Of a stretch of 64,000 nucleotides of DNA, positions 1 through 8,976 are shown one piece after another; within the stretch, counting starts at the first letter, position 1; each line of letters begins with the position of its first letter. The stretch comes from Sambucus nigra (lineage: Eukaryota > Streptophyta > Magnoliopsida > Dipsacales > Adoxaceae): the NCBI GenBank assembly GCA_949130495.1, contig OX422211.1:336382504-336446503 (forward strand), written 5' to 3'. Position numbers and translations under genes: made by a program. The notes beneath the pieces are model-generated. The model searched no databases, was not told the origin of the DNA, and worked only from the letters and a program-made list of their open reading frames with translations.

Positions 1-2
1 GC

Positions 3-1286
3 CATGAATATTATAAGGCTGGTCACACATACCTGAGTGCATCAGAAGTTGCTGATATCCTTGGTCATGATGCCTCTGAGCAAGCAGTTGAAGCTTATTA
101 GTACCTGAAGGGTTTACTTGACCGAGCTGTAGGCAACAATGTGGCGTACTATGAAATGATCGAGGATCTTCAATGTACTTTAGAAGATCTTCAGACTCAG
201 TACAAAGAATCAACTGCCCTTCTGCACGAGGGGTATGAAAAGAGGTATCAACAGCTTTCTGCCGAGACAGGTCACAAAAAGATCCTTACTGGGTACGATG
301 TCAGGGAGAGAACCCTAAGGGGTGAAGTTGAAGCATGTAGACAGATTGCCGAGCTGCTGGAGCAAGAGAATAATAATTTGCAGAAAGAGCTAGCACAATA
401 TAAGTCTGCAGCTTCTTCTTCAACAGCTGTAATCCCAGTGACTGACGAGGGATTTTCTTTTCTAGAGGTTGAAAATGCCAAATTAAGGCAAGAATTGGAC
501 ATCCTGAGAAGGTCTGGCACTTCTACTTCTACTCGGGGACGAGGAAGAGGTTCTCGTGGACGAGGAAGAGTCGCACAGAACGTGGTCGAGGAACAAAGTA
601 CTCCATCTGCTCGAGGTCGATCAAGAGTTTTTCCTCGCCTGGTTGATGAAGCTCGCACTCAGTCAACATTGGAAACTCAAGCGTACCAATTGACTGCAAA
701 AGATTGGGCTTTGTCTGAAATGTCCAAGAAAATCCTAACTTTGGAGGATCAACTTACTGCGATGAAGTCTACTTTAAATAATAAGGATATTTTTGCCAAA
801 AACCTTCACGAGAAGTTGGAGAGACTAACATTCCAATTCCATAAACAGCCCAGGGAATTTTGGATGTTTGGGTACAACGAGGAACTATTCCATTTAGATG
901 CTCGTATCCAGAATGCCAATAATGAGGGCTATAAACAAGGCTGGATGAATGCCTTATGCGTGTTGAAACTCGAACAGGGACATTATTTGTGGGACTATTA
1001 TGATCCCGGGGTGCTTGACTTGCCTGTGACACCGTTCAATTTAGAAATGGAATGGATCCTAGCTCGCGCCATTCCTCAGAGCTTAATTGCATAATACCTC
1101 GGTGATTACAATCTTCACTCCCAATTTGAGGTATCTCATCCTGAGCATCTTCTAGATCAACCTTCTGTAATGAACATTAGGATGCTGAAGGACTTGAACT
1201 TCATTAACTCTCCTCAGACCTTAAATGATCCGCCTGCTGGCGAGGAACCTGTATCAAAGGCTGAGGGGAAAAAACCAATAGAATAG
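3..1286 (+). pseudogene. Tat antisense ORF (coiled-coil, RG-rich protein), partial
   Basis: A plus-strand reading frame, opposite to gag-pol, runs from the window edge to TAG at 1284-1286. It is interrupted by TAG at 99-101 and TAA at 1092-1094, and its longest open part is 141-1094. Reading on past 1094 gives conserved text: a remnant of the same end is found in Tat-2 at 29575-29756, including a shared DPPAGEEPVSKA motif. Within the 141-1094 product, residues about 1-125 and 170-230 are heptad-like and rich in E, L, Q and K (coiled coil). Residues about 130-147 are an arginine/glycine cluster (RGRGRGSRGRGR) typical of RNA-binding tails. The last third is W/Y/F-rich and globular-looking. Antisense ORFs at this place are known in Tat elements such as Grande, but their function is not known. 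The N-terminus lies outside the window. Confidence 0.75.
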
Positions 1287-1742
1287 GAATTTTTGATATA
1301 ACAGTTAGTATACATATCCGTGTAACCATCAATGTAACTTGTAATTTATTTTGAATTAAATGAAAGAGTTTCATTTTTGTTTGCAAATTTGTATTGCTGT
1401 TGTCTTGTATTTGTTAAACACTTTATATTTGTGCTTGCATAACAATATTGTGTGGTTCATCGACCAACTTAATAATAAAAATTTACAAGTATCAGTAATG
1501 TTGCTCGATCACTTAATAATAAAGCAATGAGTATAAAAATGTTGCTCGTCGACCAATTATAGTTAATGAGAGTTTATCCCCGACTAACCATACTTGGTAA
1601 ATTTTTGTCTTTTTAATGTGTCCGACCAATCAAGGTCGATAAATTCTCCTCGTCGACCAACTATAGTTAGTGGGTTTTTATCCCCGACCAACCATACTTG
1701 GTTCAGTTTGGAATATTTTGTTCTTCGAGGAACTTATTGTAC
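1287..1742. other. 3' untranslated spacer of Tat-1 with duplicated hairpin words
   Basis: AT-rich spacer between the antisense ORF and the satellite. About 58 bp starting near 1543 are repeated near 1648 (period about 105 bp). Each copy holds imperfect inverted words of the GACCAAC...GTTAGT and ACCATACTTGGT type. Tat-2 carries the same words at 30010-30065. I see no open frame that looks coding. Confidence 0.6.
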
Positions 1743-2262
1743 CACTTGCCCTTTTACCAAAATTGATCTGAGCCAGTGTCAGCCTCCTAACTAAAGGAGT
1801 ATGGTTTGTTCTTGCTCTTTTACCAACCGGAGTTGGTCTGAGTTCGAACTATCGTGTCCACTCGTTCTTTTACCAACCGGAGTTGGTCACGCGAGTGTAC
1901 TCCTCCTAACCAAAGGAGTATGGTGTTCTTGCTCTTTTACCAACCGGAGTTGGTCTGAGTTCGAACTATCGTGTCCACTCGTTCTTTTACCAACCGGAGT
2001 TGGTCACGCGAGTGTACGCCTCCTAACCAAAGGAGTATGGTGTTCTTGCTCTTTTACCAATCGGAGTTGGTCTAAGTTTGAACTATCGTGTCCACTCGTT
2101 CTTTTACCAACCGGAGTTGGTCACGCGAGTGTACGCCTCCTAACCAAAGGAGTATGGTGTTCTTGCTCTTTTACCAACCGGAGTTGGTCTGAGTTCGAAC
2201 TATCATGTCCACTAGTTCTTTTACCAACCGGAGTTGGTCACGCTAGTGTCATAGTTTGTTGT
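1743..2262. repeat. 117-bp tandem repeat (about four units) in the 3' region of Tat-1
   Basis: The word CTTGCTCTTTTACCAA starts at 1811, 1928, 2045 and 2162, an exact period of 117 bp, with a degenerate partial unit at 1743-1800. Each unit holds two copies of ACCAACCGGAGTTGGT, a hairpin with 6-bp arms. Because 117 is divisible by three, an artefactual open frame (1801-2271) runs through the array. Tat/Ogre 3' regions are known to be variable and to give rise to satellites. The unit shares CCTTTTACCAACCGGAGTTG and following bases with the pol linker at 4186-4330, in the same orientation. Confidence 0.92.
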
Positions 2263-2366
2263 ATTGTGTAACACTAGTATTCCCCGAAAAACTTTCAATA
2301 AAAGGAGAGAAGATGGTGAAATATCATCGTTTTATTCATATTGATGGAACTGTGTTACATTTTACA

Positions 2367-3547
2367 TCACTGATAATACTTGCGAAGGTGTTCAGCATTC
2401 CATGCATTCTTAAATTCCTCTCCTTCTAGAGTCGCTATTCGGTAAGTTCCTGGTCGAACAATTTCTGTAACTCGGTAAGGTCCATGCTAGTTTTCTTCCA
2501 ACTTATTGTGCTTTTGAATGACCTTCTTTAGCACGTAATCTCCTTCTTTTAAGTCGCATTTCTTCATCCTCTTGTTGTAGAACAGAGTTGTTCGTTGTTG
2601 GTAAGCAGCATTCCTAATGGCTGCCTCTTCTCTAACCTCCTCGAGAATGTCCAAATCTAATCTTCTCATTAGGTCGCTGACTGGGGAATTGAAATTCAGC
2701 ACTCTATGTGTTGGAAGACCCAACTCGGTAGGTATTACAACCTCACTTCCAAATGCCAACATATATGGTGATTCTCCAGTTGCTGCTCGGGGAGTTGTTC
2801 GGTAAGCCCACAATACTGATTGTAGCTCATTAATCCAATTAGCTTTAGCCTCACTTAGCCTCTTCGTCAAACCATTTAGTAATGTTCTATTCATCACTTC
2901 AGTCTGTCCATTGCTTTGAGGATGGCCTGGTGCTGAATGATACTTCAAAATGTTTGACTGATGACAATAGGCGGCAAACTCCTCGTTATCAAATTGTGTT
3001 CCATGGTCTGTGATGAAGGCATGAGGGAGACCATACCGACAGATGATGTTCTTCCAAACGAACTGGTATACCTTCTCGTATTTCATATCAATAAGTGGCT
3101 CAGCTTCTACCCACTTAGTAAAATAGTCTACTGCGACAACGAGGTACTTGAATCTTCCTCGGGTCATTGGCAGTGGTCCAACCAAATCAATTCCCCACAT
3201 GCAAATGGCCAAGGGGAAGTTATGGGTGTCAACAATGCTTGATGAGTACGTCGGATGGAAGAAAAACGTTGGCATTTATCACATTTCTTAGCATAGGCTA
3301 TACAATCAGCCCTCATCGTTGGCCAGTAGTATCCCTGTGTCATCACCCTTTGCAAAAGTGTACGACCTGCTACATGGGCTCCACAGGACCCTTCATGGAT
3401 CTCTTCAATCAATTCTTTCACCTCGGAGGGATGTACACATCTCTGCAAACCTACCATAATTCCTCGTCTATACAAAACACCATTAGTTAGTACATACCGA
3501 GCAGCTTTAAACTTCAATTTCTTTGCAACGAGCTTATCCTCCGGCAA
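2367..3547 (-). pseudogene. Tat-1 integrase region of pol
   Basis: From high to low coordinates: a zinc-binding N-terminal domain (an H...H pair in HEGSCGAH, then KCDKC), a DDE core with Asp in VDYFTKW, Asp in ITDHGTQF and Glu in NGQTEV, and a C-terminal part that continues to TGA at 2367-2369. All three catalytic acids are present. Two lesions break it. One base is missing near 3201 relative to Tat-2, splitting the zinc domain from the core. The codon at 2487-2489 is TAG where the family has Trp in the ENW.GPYRV motif. Integrase inserts the element cDNA into chromosomal DNA in the nucleus. This copy cannot give a full-length protein. Confidence 0.9.
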
Positions 3548-3769
3548 TTATCCCTTCTCAATATATGCCCTGATGGGATCCATCTAAGATGGTCTTAAAT
3601 CAAGGGTAATAACGTTCATCGTCAGGTCTTCATCGATACTCCGATTTTCTAGTACTTCAATTGGTATCGTTCTACGCAGCTCGGTACGAGTAGCTGATGC
3701 TAGTCGGGCCAGTGCGTCTGCTTGTGCATTTTCCATTCTCGGTATTCTGATCAACTGAATGGAATCAAA

Positions 3770-4195
3770 TTATGCCAACAACTCCATCACCTTTGCATGA
3801 TACTTGACCATTAATTCTCCCTTAACGGCATATGTCCCCATCATTTGATTCACAATTAATTGCGAATCACTAAATACCATGACTTGTTGCGCTTCCATAA
3901 TCTTTGCTAACTTAAGACCTTCTATCATAGCCTCATACTCAGCCTCATTATTGGAGGCTTTGAATTGGAATCGTAGGGCATATTCTATGTTAATCTCGTC
4001 TGGGGTGTTCAGAACAATCCCTGCTCCACAACCGGCTGTGCAAGATGACCCATCTACATATAATCTCCATGTAGGTAACTTGTCTTCAAATTTCTTATCT
4101 GATAGAGATCCTCGGTGAAATATCTGTTGTTTTCTTTCATCCTTCCCTGGTAATTTTCGCTCCTCGTCGACCATCTCTTCTCGCCCTTTTACCAA
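3770..4195 (-). pseudogene. Tat-1 second (archaeal-type) RNase H domain of pol
   Basis: The frame shows RLYVDGSS (first catalytic Asp), a glycine-rich GCGAGIVL strand, NNEAEYEA (catalytic Glu) and VFSDSQLIVNQ (third Asp), the aRNH pattern found after the ordinary RNase H in Tat elements. The acid residues are intact. The frame stops at 3770. The stretch down to 3548 still aligns with the Tat-2 tether between aRNH and integrase but carries stops, including one for a Trp and one near the LPEDKL motif. In Tat elements this domain is thought to take over RNA removal from the older RNase H. Confidence 0.85.
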
Positions 4196-4330
4196 CAGGA
4201 GTTAGTCTGGGTTTGAATTTGATGATCTTTCTACATCCACAAGCCCTTTTTCCAACCGGAGTTGGTCTGGACTTATGTTTGTTGATCCTGTAACATCCAC
4301 GGGTTGATCAGCGAGCAACTTTTGTTCCTC
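4186..4330 (-). other. Repetitive linker between the two RNase H domains
   Basis: This part of pol contains two tandem copies of a unit of about 63 bp encoding LVKGQ preceded by SDQL/F-type residues. The matching linker of Tat-2 (about 31890-32025) has the same two copies. On the plus strand each copy shows CCTTTTACCAACCGGAGTTG or a close variant, the word that makes up the 117-bp satellite at 1743-2262. A third LVKGQ occurs upstream of RT near 5815 in a different context. Confidence 0.7.
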
Positions 4331-4438
4331 GGGGGTATCAGGATAAGTAAACTCTGCTATAAAATCTGTTACAGCTTACCCTTTTAATGATGATCTGGGT
4401 TCATACACAATATCATATTCACCGAGTTCTATTGCCCA

Positions 4439-5803
4439 TTACATCAGTCTCCCTGACTTTTCTGGCTTATGAAGGGCTTGTCTCAATGGCATGTCGGTAT
4501 ACACGATGATGGTATGGGCCTGGAAATATGGCCTCATTCTTCTACTTGCCTCAATCAATGCCAATGCCAATTTTTCCAGCTTTGGGTACCTGATCTCTGC
4601 ACCTCGGAAAGCCTTACTTGTGTAATAAATTGGCTTCTGGACTCCATTCTCCAATCTGATCAATGCCGAGCTGACTGCATTCTCTGATACTGCCAGGTAC
4701 AAGTACAACTTTTCTCCCATTACTGCCCTGGATAATAGTGGAGGTGCTCCCAAATATTTCTTCAAGTCTTGAAAGGCTTTTTCACATTCATCATTCCACT
4801 CGAAAGTTTTTCGAAGTGTTTTGAAGAATGGAAGGCATCTATCAGTTTCTCGGGATACAAATCTGTTGAGCGCTACAACTCGTCTTGTAAGACTCTGCAC
4901 CTCTTTCTTCGTCGTTGGAGATCGCAACCCTAAAAGAGCTTTGATCTTATCTGGATTCGCCTCAATGCCTCTTTGGTTGACGATGTACCCGAGGAACATT
5001 CCTTCTCGTACCCCAAATGTGCACTTCGTATGGTTGAGCTTCATTTGATATTTATCCAGTTGATCAAAGGTCTGAGCTAAGTCAACTAGATGATCAGCAA
5101 CTTTTTTGCTTTTTGTCAGCATATCATCGACATAGACCTCCATATTGCAACTGATTTGTTCGGTAAAAACCTTATTCATCAGCCGCTGGTATGTCGCTCC
5201 TGCATTTTTCAAACCAAAAGGCATAACATTATAACAATATGTTCCCCTAGGGGTGATAAAAGAAGTACTTTCCCTGTCTTCAGGTTTCATTTTGATCTGG
5301 TTGTAGCCAGAGTAAGCATCCATGAAGCTGAGCAGCTCGTGTCCCGAGGTTGCATCCACTAGTTGATCAATTCTGGGCAATGGAAAGTGATCCTTTGGGC
5401 ATGCCTTGTTGAGATCGGTGAAGTCAACACACATTCTCCATTTATTGTTTTTCTTCTTTACCATCACCACATTTGCTAACCAGTCTGGATATTTCACATC
5501 TTCAATGAATTGGGCTTTCTGGAGCTTCTCGACCTCCTCTTGTATAGCTAGATTCTTCTCAGGACTAAATACTCTTCTTCTCTGCTTTACAGGCTTGATC
5601 TCCTTATTCACATTGAGCTCATGACATAAGAAGTTTGGATCTATTCCTGGCATGTCTTCATGACTCCATGCAAAAGTTTTCTTCCTGTTTCTCAAGAAAG
5701 TTATCAACTCCTGTTTTATTGAAGCATCCAACGTTGACCCTATCTGGGTTATTCGTTCAGGGTGCTCATCGTCCAGAACAACATTTTCTGTAGATTCTAC
5801 CAC
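4439..5803 (-). pseudogene. Tat-1 reverse transcriptase and first RNase H
   Basis: A long open piece of 454 codons. It holds the RT fingers and palm (KKNNKWRMCVDFTDLN, LLSFMDAYSGYNQI, ITPRGTYCYNVMPFGLKNA) and the catalytic YVDDM box, then a connection domain and an RNase H domain (LYLYLAVSENAVSSALI, KPIYYTSKAF). The frame ends where Tat-2 reads LMYW: the Tyr codon is TAA here. Just beyond, 4375-4377 is TAA where Tat-2 has CAG. The same frame continues upstream past TAA at 5852-5854 into the protease piece. RT and RNase H copy the element RNA into DNA in the virus-like particle. The motifs are intact but the polyprotein is broken on both sides. Confidence 0.92.
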
Positions 5804-5851
5804 CTGTCCCTTTACAAGTTGGGACTCATCTCTGGGATCAAGTGTTTCAAT

Positions 5852-6913
5852 TTATGTACCTTCATCCACCTGGTAGGTAGTAGTCTTTTTCCTTGACTCT
5901 TCAAGCTCCTCTTGCTCGGCAGATGAATAATAGCATTCCCGAGCTACTTTTTGATCACCTTTCACAACTCCTACTTCGAAATTTGTTGGGAATTTTAAGC
6001 ACTGATGTGCTGTAGATGGAACTGCTTCGAACTTCTTCAAACCAACTCTTCCCATGATGATGTTGTAGGTTGATTGCACATTCTTATCCATCACAAAGAA
6101 GCGTATTCTTTCTGTTCGACAAGCAGGCCAAGTTCCAATGAATATATCCAACTTGATCGTCCCAAGTGGAAAAACTTTCTCGGCAACAAAACCCAGGAGG
6201 GGTCTGTGATAAGGTTCCAATTGAGATAATTTCAAATTTAAATTGTCAAAGCATGAGTAGTACATGATGTCTGCCGAACTACCATTATCTACCAAAACCC
6301 TTGAAATCACTACTTCTTTCATCCTCATTTTGATCACCAAAGGGTCGTCGTGAGGGTAAAGAACACCTGCCAGGTCATTTTTTGAAAAGCCAATGACCAG
6401 CTTCTCTTTATTTACCTTTCTCGGGCGATCCTCCTCAGCCAAATTTATTCGTTGAATGTACGAGCAAGCTTGAGCCTCTCCGAGGTAAGCCTTTCTTTCT
6501 GCAGTAAGGTCTCCTCCTCCTGCATCTCCTCCTATAATAATATTACAATCAAATGACCCAAAACGTATGGAAAATACCTCTCGTTCTGGCTGCCTTGGTT
6601 TCTTGGGAAGATCGGGGTCATCATCTGGATCATCTTCATGGTTTCTCTTCTTTTTCTCCTCTGCTCGGCGAGGAGATCTAGACCTCTCTCTAGTTCGGTC
6701 CTTATTTCTTCTTTCGCCTCCTCTATCAACATACTTTGTTAGCTTTCCTCGTCGGATGAGTGTTTCAATCTCGTTCTGCAGAGCTATGCAATTTTTTGTC
6801 ATATGGCCATGATCCTTGTGGAACTCGCAATACTTTTCTCTATTTCGCATGTCAGGGCCTGACCTCAGTTTCTTTGGCCACTTTATCTCCTCGTTATTCT
6901 TGATCTCTTCCAA
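5852..6913 (-). pseudogene. Tat-1 gag C-terminus and aspartic protease
   Basis: The start carries a gag-end zinc-knuckle variant, YCEFHKDHGHMTKNC, with spacing C-x2-H-x4-H-x4-C as usual in Tat gags. A basic stretch rich in R, E and K follows. The protease has its active site at VLVDNGSSADI, then a GTIKLDIFIG region and a NIIMGRVGLKKFEAV end. TAA at 5852-5854 replaces the Glu codon of Tat-2 and separates protease from RT. The frame is offset from the upstream gag piece by a frameshift near 6910, so the annotated start at 6913 is not a true start. Confidence 0.88.
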
Positions 6914-8307
6914 GCATGATTAATACCCATTTTTAAAGGAGTATAATTATCGAATTTCTTCAGGACTTCCCATGACGACTTATTATTATTGGAATGCTTG
7001 TCACCGACATTGCCCTTATGCTCTTTCTTCTTAGATTTATCGACCTCCACCTTGGTTTCTTTATCCATATTCTTCTTCGCAGCCATAGCCTCCTCGGCAT
7101 TCATGATCTTGGCCACTTTTGCCATCAACTCTGACATAGTTGTAGGTGGATCTTTGGCCAAAGTATAATACAACTTATTAGGCAACAACCCACTCATCAA
7201 GGCGGTGATTGCTGTCTTTTCTTCATAATCTATGACTTCCAGCTTCTCGTTATTGAAGCGAGTTATGTAATCTCTAGTACTCTCACCAGATTTTTTTCTA
7301 ACACTTAACAAGTGTGCTACTCGTTTTACTGGCTTTTCTCCAAAACAGAAATTACCGATGAACAACTCGTCCAATTGAAAGAAAGTTGAAATCTTACCCC
7401 GAGGAAGATTGTTGTACCATATCTGGGCAGATCCAGTAAGAGTTCCTGAGAATGCTCTGCATCTCATCTCGTCGGGAACAACATAGATGTCGGCAACAGC
7501 TTGATATTGCTCTATGTGAAGAACAGGATCTGTCTTTCCATCATATTTGGGGGTCACCACAGGTGCTTTAAACTTCGACGGTGTAGGAAAATCCACAATG
7601 GCCTGTACGAAAGGTGTCCCTCGAACAAAAGTTCGTTGTAGAGGGTTCCTCGCCTTAGACATTTCTCCCAATATATCCTCCAACTGCTAAAGGGAACCTT
7701 TCCATGCATCATTTCCTTCCTCGGGCCTATTAGTTTGCGCAATTGATTGTTCTGAAGTGGCCTCTTGGAATTTCTCTCGACGAGTAGCTGATCGGTCCTC
7801 GGATCTATCTCGACGAGTAGCTGGTCGTGACTGGGCAGATCCTTCCCTTACATCTGGTGGTCGTCGAAAGCTCTGCGACGCTGCATTAAGAGGACTTTTG
7901 TTCCTCCTAGGGCCCAATCGATCGAAAGGAGAGGTCCGACTTAATCTTTCCAATGCGCTGGCCCTTTTTGGGGAGAGGGTGACGCGTTGTTCAGTATCTG
8001 TAGCCCGTATTGATGAAGTTTGCCCAGGTTGATAAGAAAAATCATCAGATTCTTCATTACGATATGAATCAGTACGCCTGGATCGTGAAGAAAGTAAATA
8101 GGTTTGCCTATGACCATTTCGATGTCCAGAATGTGTAGGTGCACCGCCATGAAGGGTTTGTATGAGTTGCCGCATCATCTCTTGCATGGCGGTTTGTCCT
8201 TGAGCCAGATTCGTCATAATTCCAGCCAGATCTGGAGGTGCAGAAGGATTTGGAAGATTTCCAGCATTTCCAGCGTTTCAATTGCTGGATTCCGGATTAT
8301 CTGCCAT
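6883..8307 (-). pseudogene. Tat-1 gag
   Basis: Gag packages the RNA and forms the particle. I place the start at ATG 8307-8305 (MADNPESS), 45 bases inside the PBS. In this frame TGA occurs at 8280-8278 and TAG at 7689-7687, after which the frame runs open to a frameshift near 6910. The N-terminal third is polar and rich in R, S and P. The capsid-like core shows ARNPLQRTFVRGTPF, a KYDGKTDPVLHIEQYQA segment and FNNEKLEVIDYEEKTAI, matching retrotransposon gag domains. The C-terminal lysine-rich linker leads to the zinc knuckle of the next piece. The closest copy in the window is the gag of element E (55466-56993). Confidence 0.88.
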
Positions 8308-8350
8308 GGATGATGAATGATTTTTGGTGAAAAACGATAACAACAGTCGT

Positions 8351-8368
8351 TTCCCACAGACGGAGCCA
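8351..8368 (-). other. Primer binding site of Tat-1
   Basis: On the minus strand 18 bases begin with TGGCTCCGTCTGTGGGAA, three bases after the LTR end. A PBS starts with TGG because tRNAs end in CCA. Tat-2 has TGGCGCC at the same place, so this copy carries one substitution. The identity of the tRNA is not clear to me. Confidence 0.8.
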
Positions 8369-8371
8369 ATC

Positions 8372-8974
8372 TGTTGATGTAAAAAATTAGATCGCTCTAA
8401 TTATTCAATCACAGATAAATAAATAAGACAAAACATTTTAAAGTGGTTTAGCCTTATAAGAATGGCCTACGTCCACTGTTATGTTATTGCTGAGTGTTTG
8501 GAGAATTCTTAATTACAAGTTATTTCAAGAAATTCCGGTCCCTTTGATTGAGGGAGATACAATGTATTTATAGTGATGAGGCTCACATCTGAAAAGGTGA
8601 TACATTAAATAATATACATATGAAAGGGTAATACATTTAATATCCTTAGGCGTGTGCGTCAAGGATAGGCATTTAATGAACCAGTTGAACTGTTGGTTAT
8701 CTGGCAATTAATGCTGTGGCCGAGATGCAGCTCGAACCGCCTTAGTTGCTCGTCGTTCAGGAGTTCCTCGGAGTGTTGGAGTTCCTCGGAGAAGTCTATT
8801 TCCTCGGACCCTGTGAGTTCCTCTGAGGGATTTGTTCCTTGGTGTACACTTGCTGCTCGGAGTGAGTATGACTTGGTCGGAGAAATCAACTTCCTCGTTG
8901 CTATTGTGCCACGTAGATTGACACGTGTCTTCTTATCATTTGTCCATTTCAGCATACTAATTTTGGTATCAACA
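8372..8974 (-). repeat. 5' LTR of Tat-1 (603 bp)
   Basis: Bounded on the plus strand by TGTTGATG at 8372 and TATCAACA ending at 8974, so the LTR starts TGTTGATA and ends ATCAACA in element orientation. The R/U5 part (TGGCCTACGTCCACTGTTAT) is similar to the LTRs of Tat-2. The U3 part (8755-8830) has degenerate GAGTTCCTCGGA units, a weak counterpart of the 21-bp minisatellite in the Tat-2 LTRs. A TATA-like ATTTATAGTG lies near 8566-8575. The next five bases, GTAAC, are the candidate target duplication. Confidence 0.88.
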
Positions 8975-8976
8975 GT

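Larger units (their letters stand above)
1..8974 (-). mobile_element. Tat-lineage Ty3/gypsy LTR retrotransposon (Tat-1), 3' end outside window
   Basis: Read from right to left this gives 5' LTR, PBS, gag, protease, RT, RNase H, second (archaeal-type) RNase H, integrase, a tandem-repeat 3' region and an antisense ORF. That order, with a second RNase H and an antisense ORF between pol and the 3' LTR, is known from the Tat/Ogre branch of plant Ty3/gypsy elements. The 3' LTR must lie left of position 1. The flank at 8975-8979 is GTAAC, the candidate target duplication. The coding frame is broken by at least TGA at 8278-8280, TAG at 7687-7689, a frameshift near 6910, TAA at 5852-5854, TAA just below 4439, TAA at 4375-4377, a frameshift near 3201 and TAG at 2487-2489. 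The copy is therefore dead. It interrupts the copia pol that resumes at 8975. Confidence 0.93.

Noticed and set aside
1801..2271. 156-codon ORF with 39-residue repeats
   Set aside because: The 117-bp tandem unit is divisible by three, so any open frame stays open. It is in the untranslated 3' region of Tat-1 and antisense to the element.
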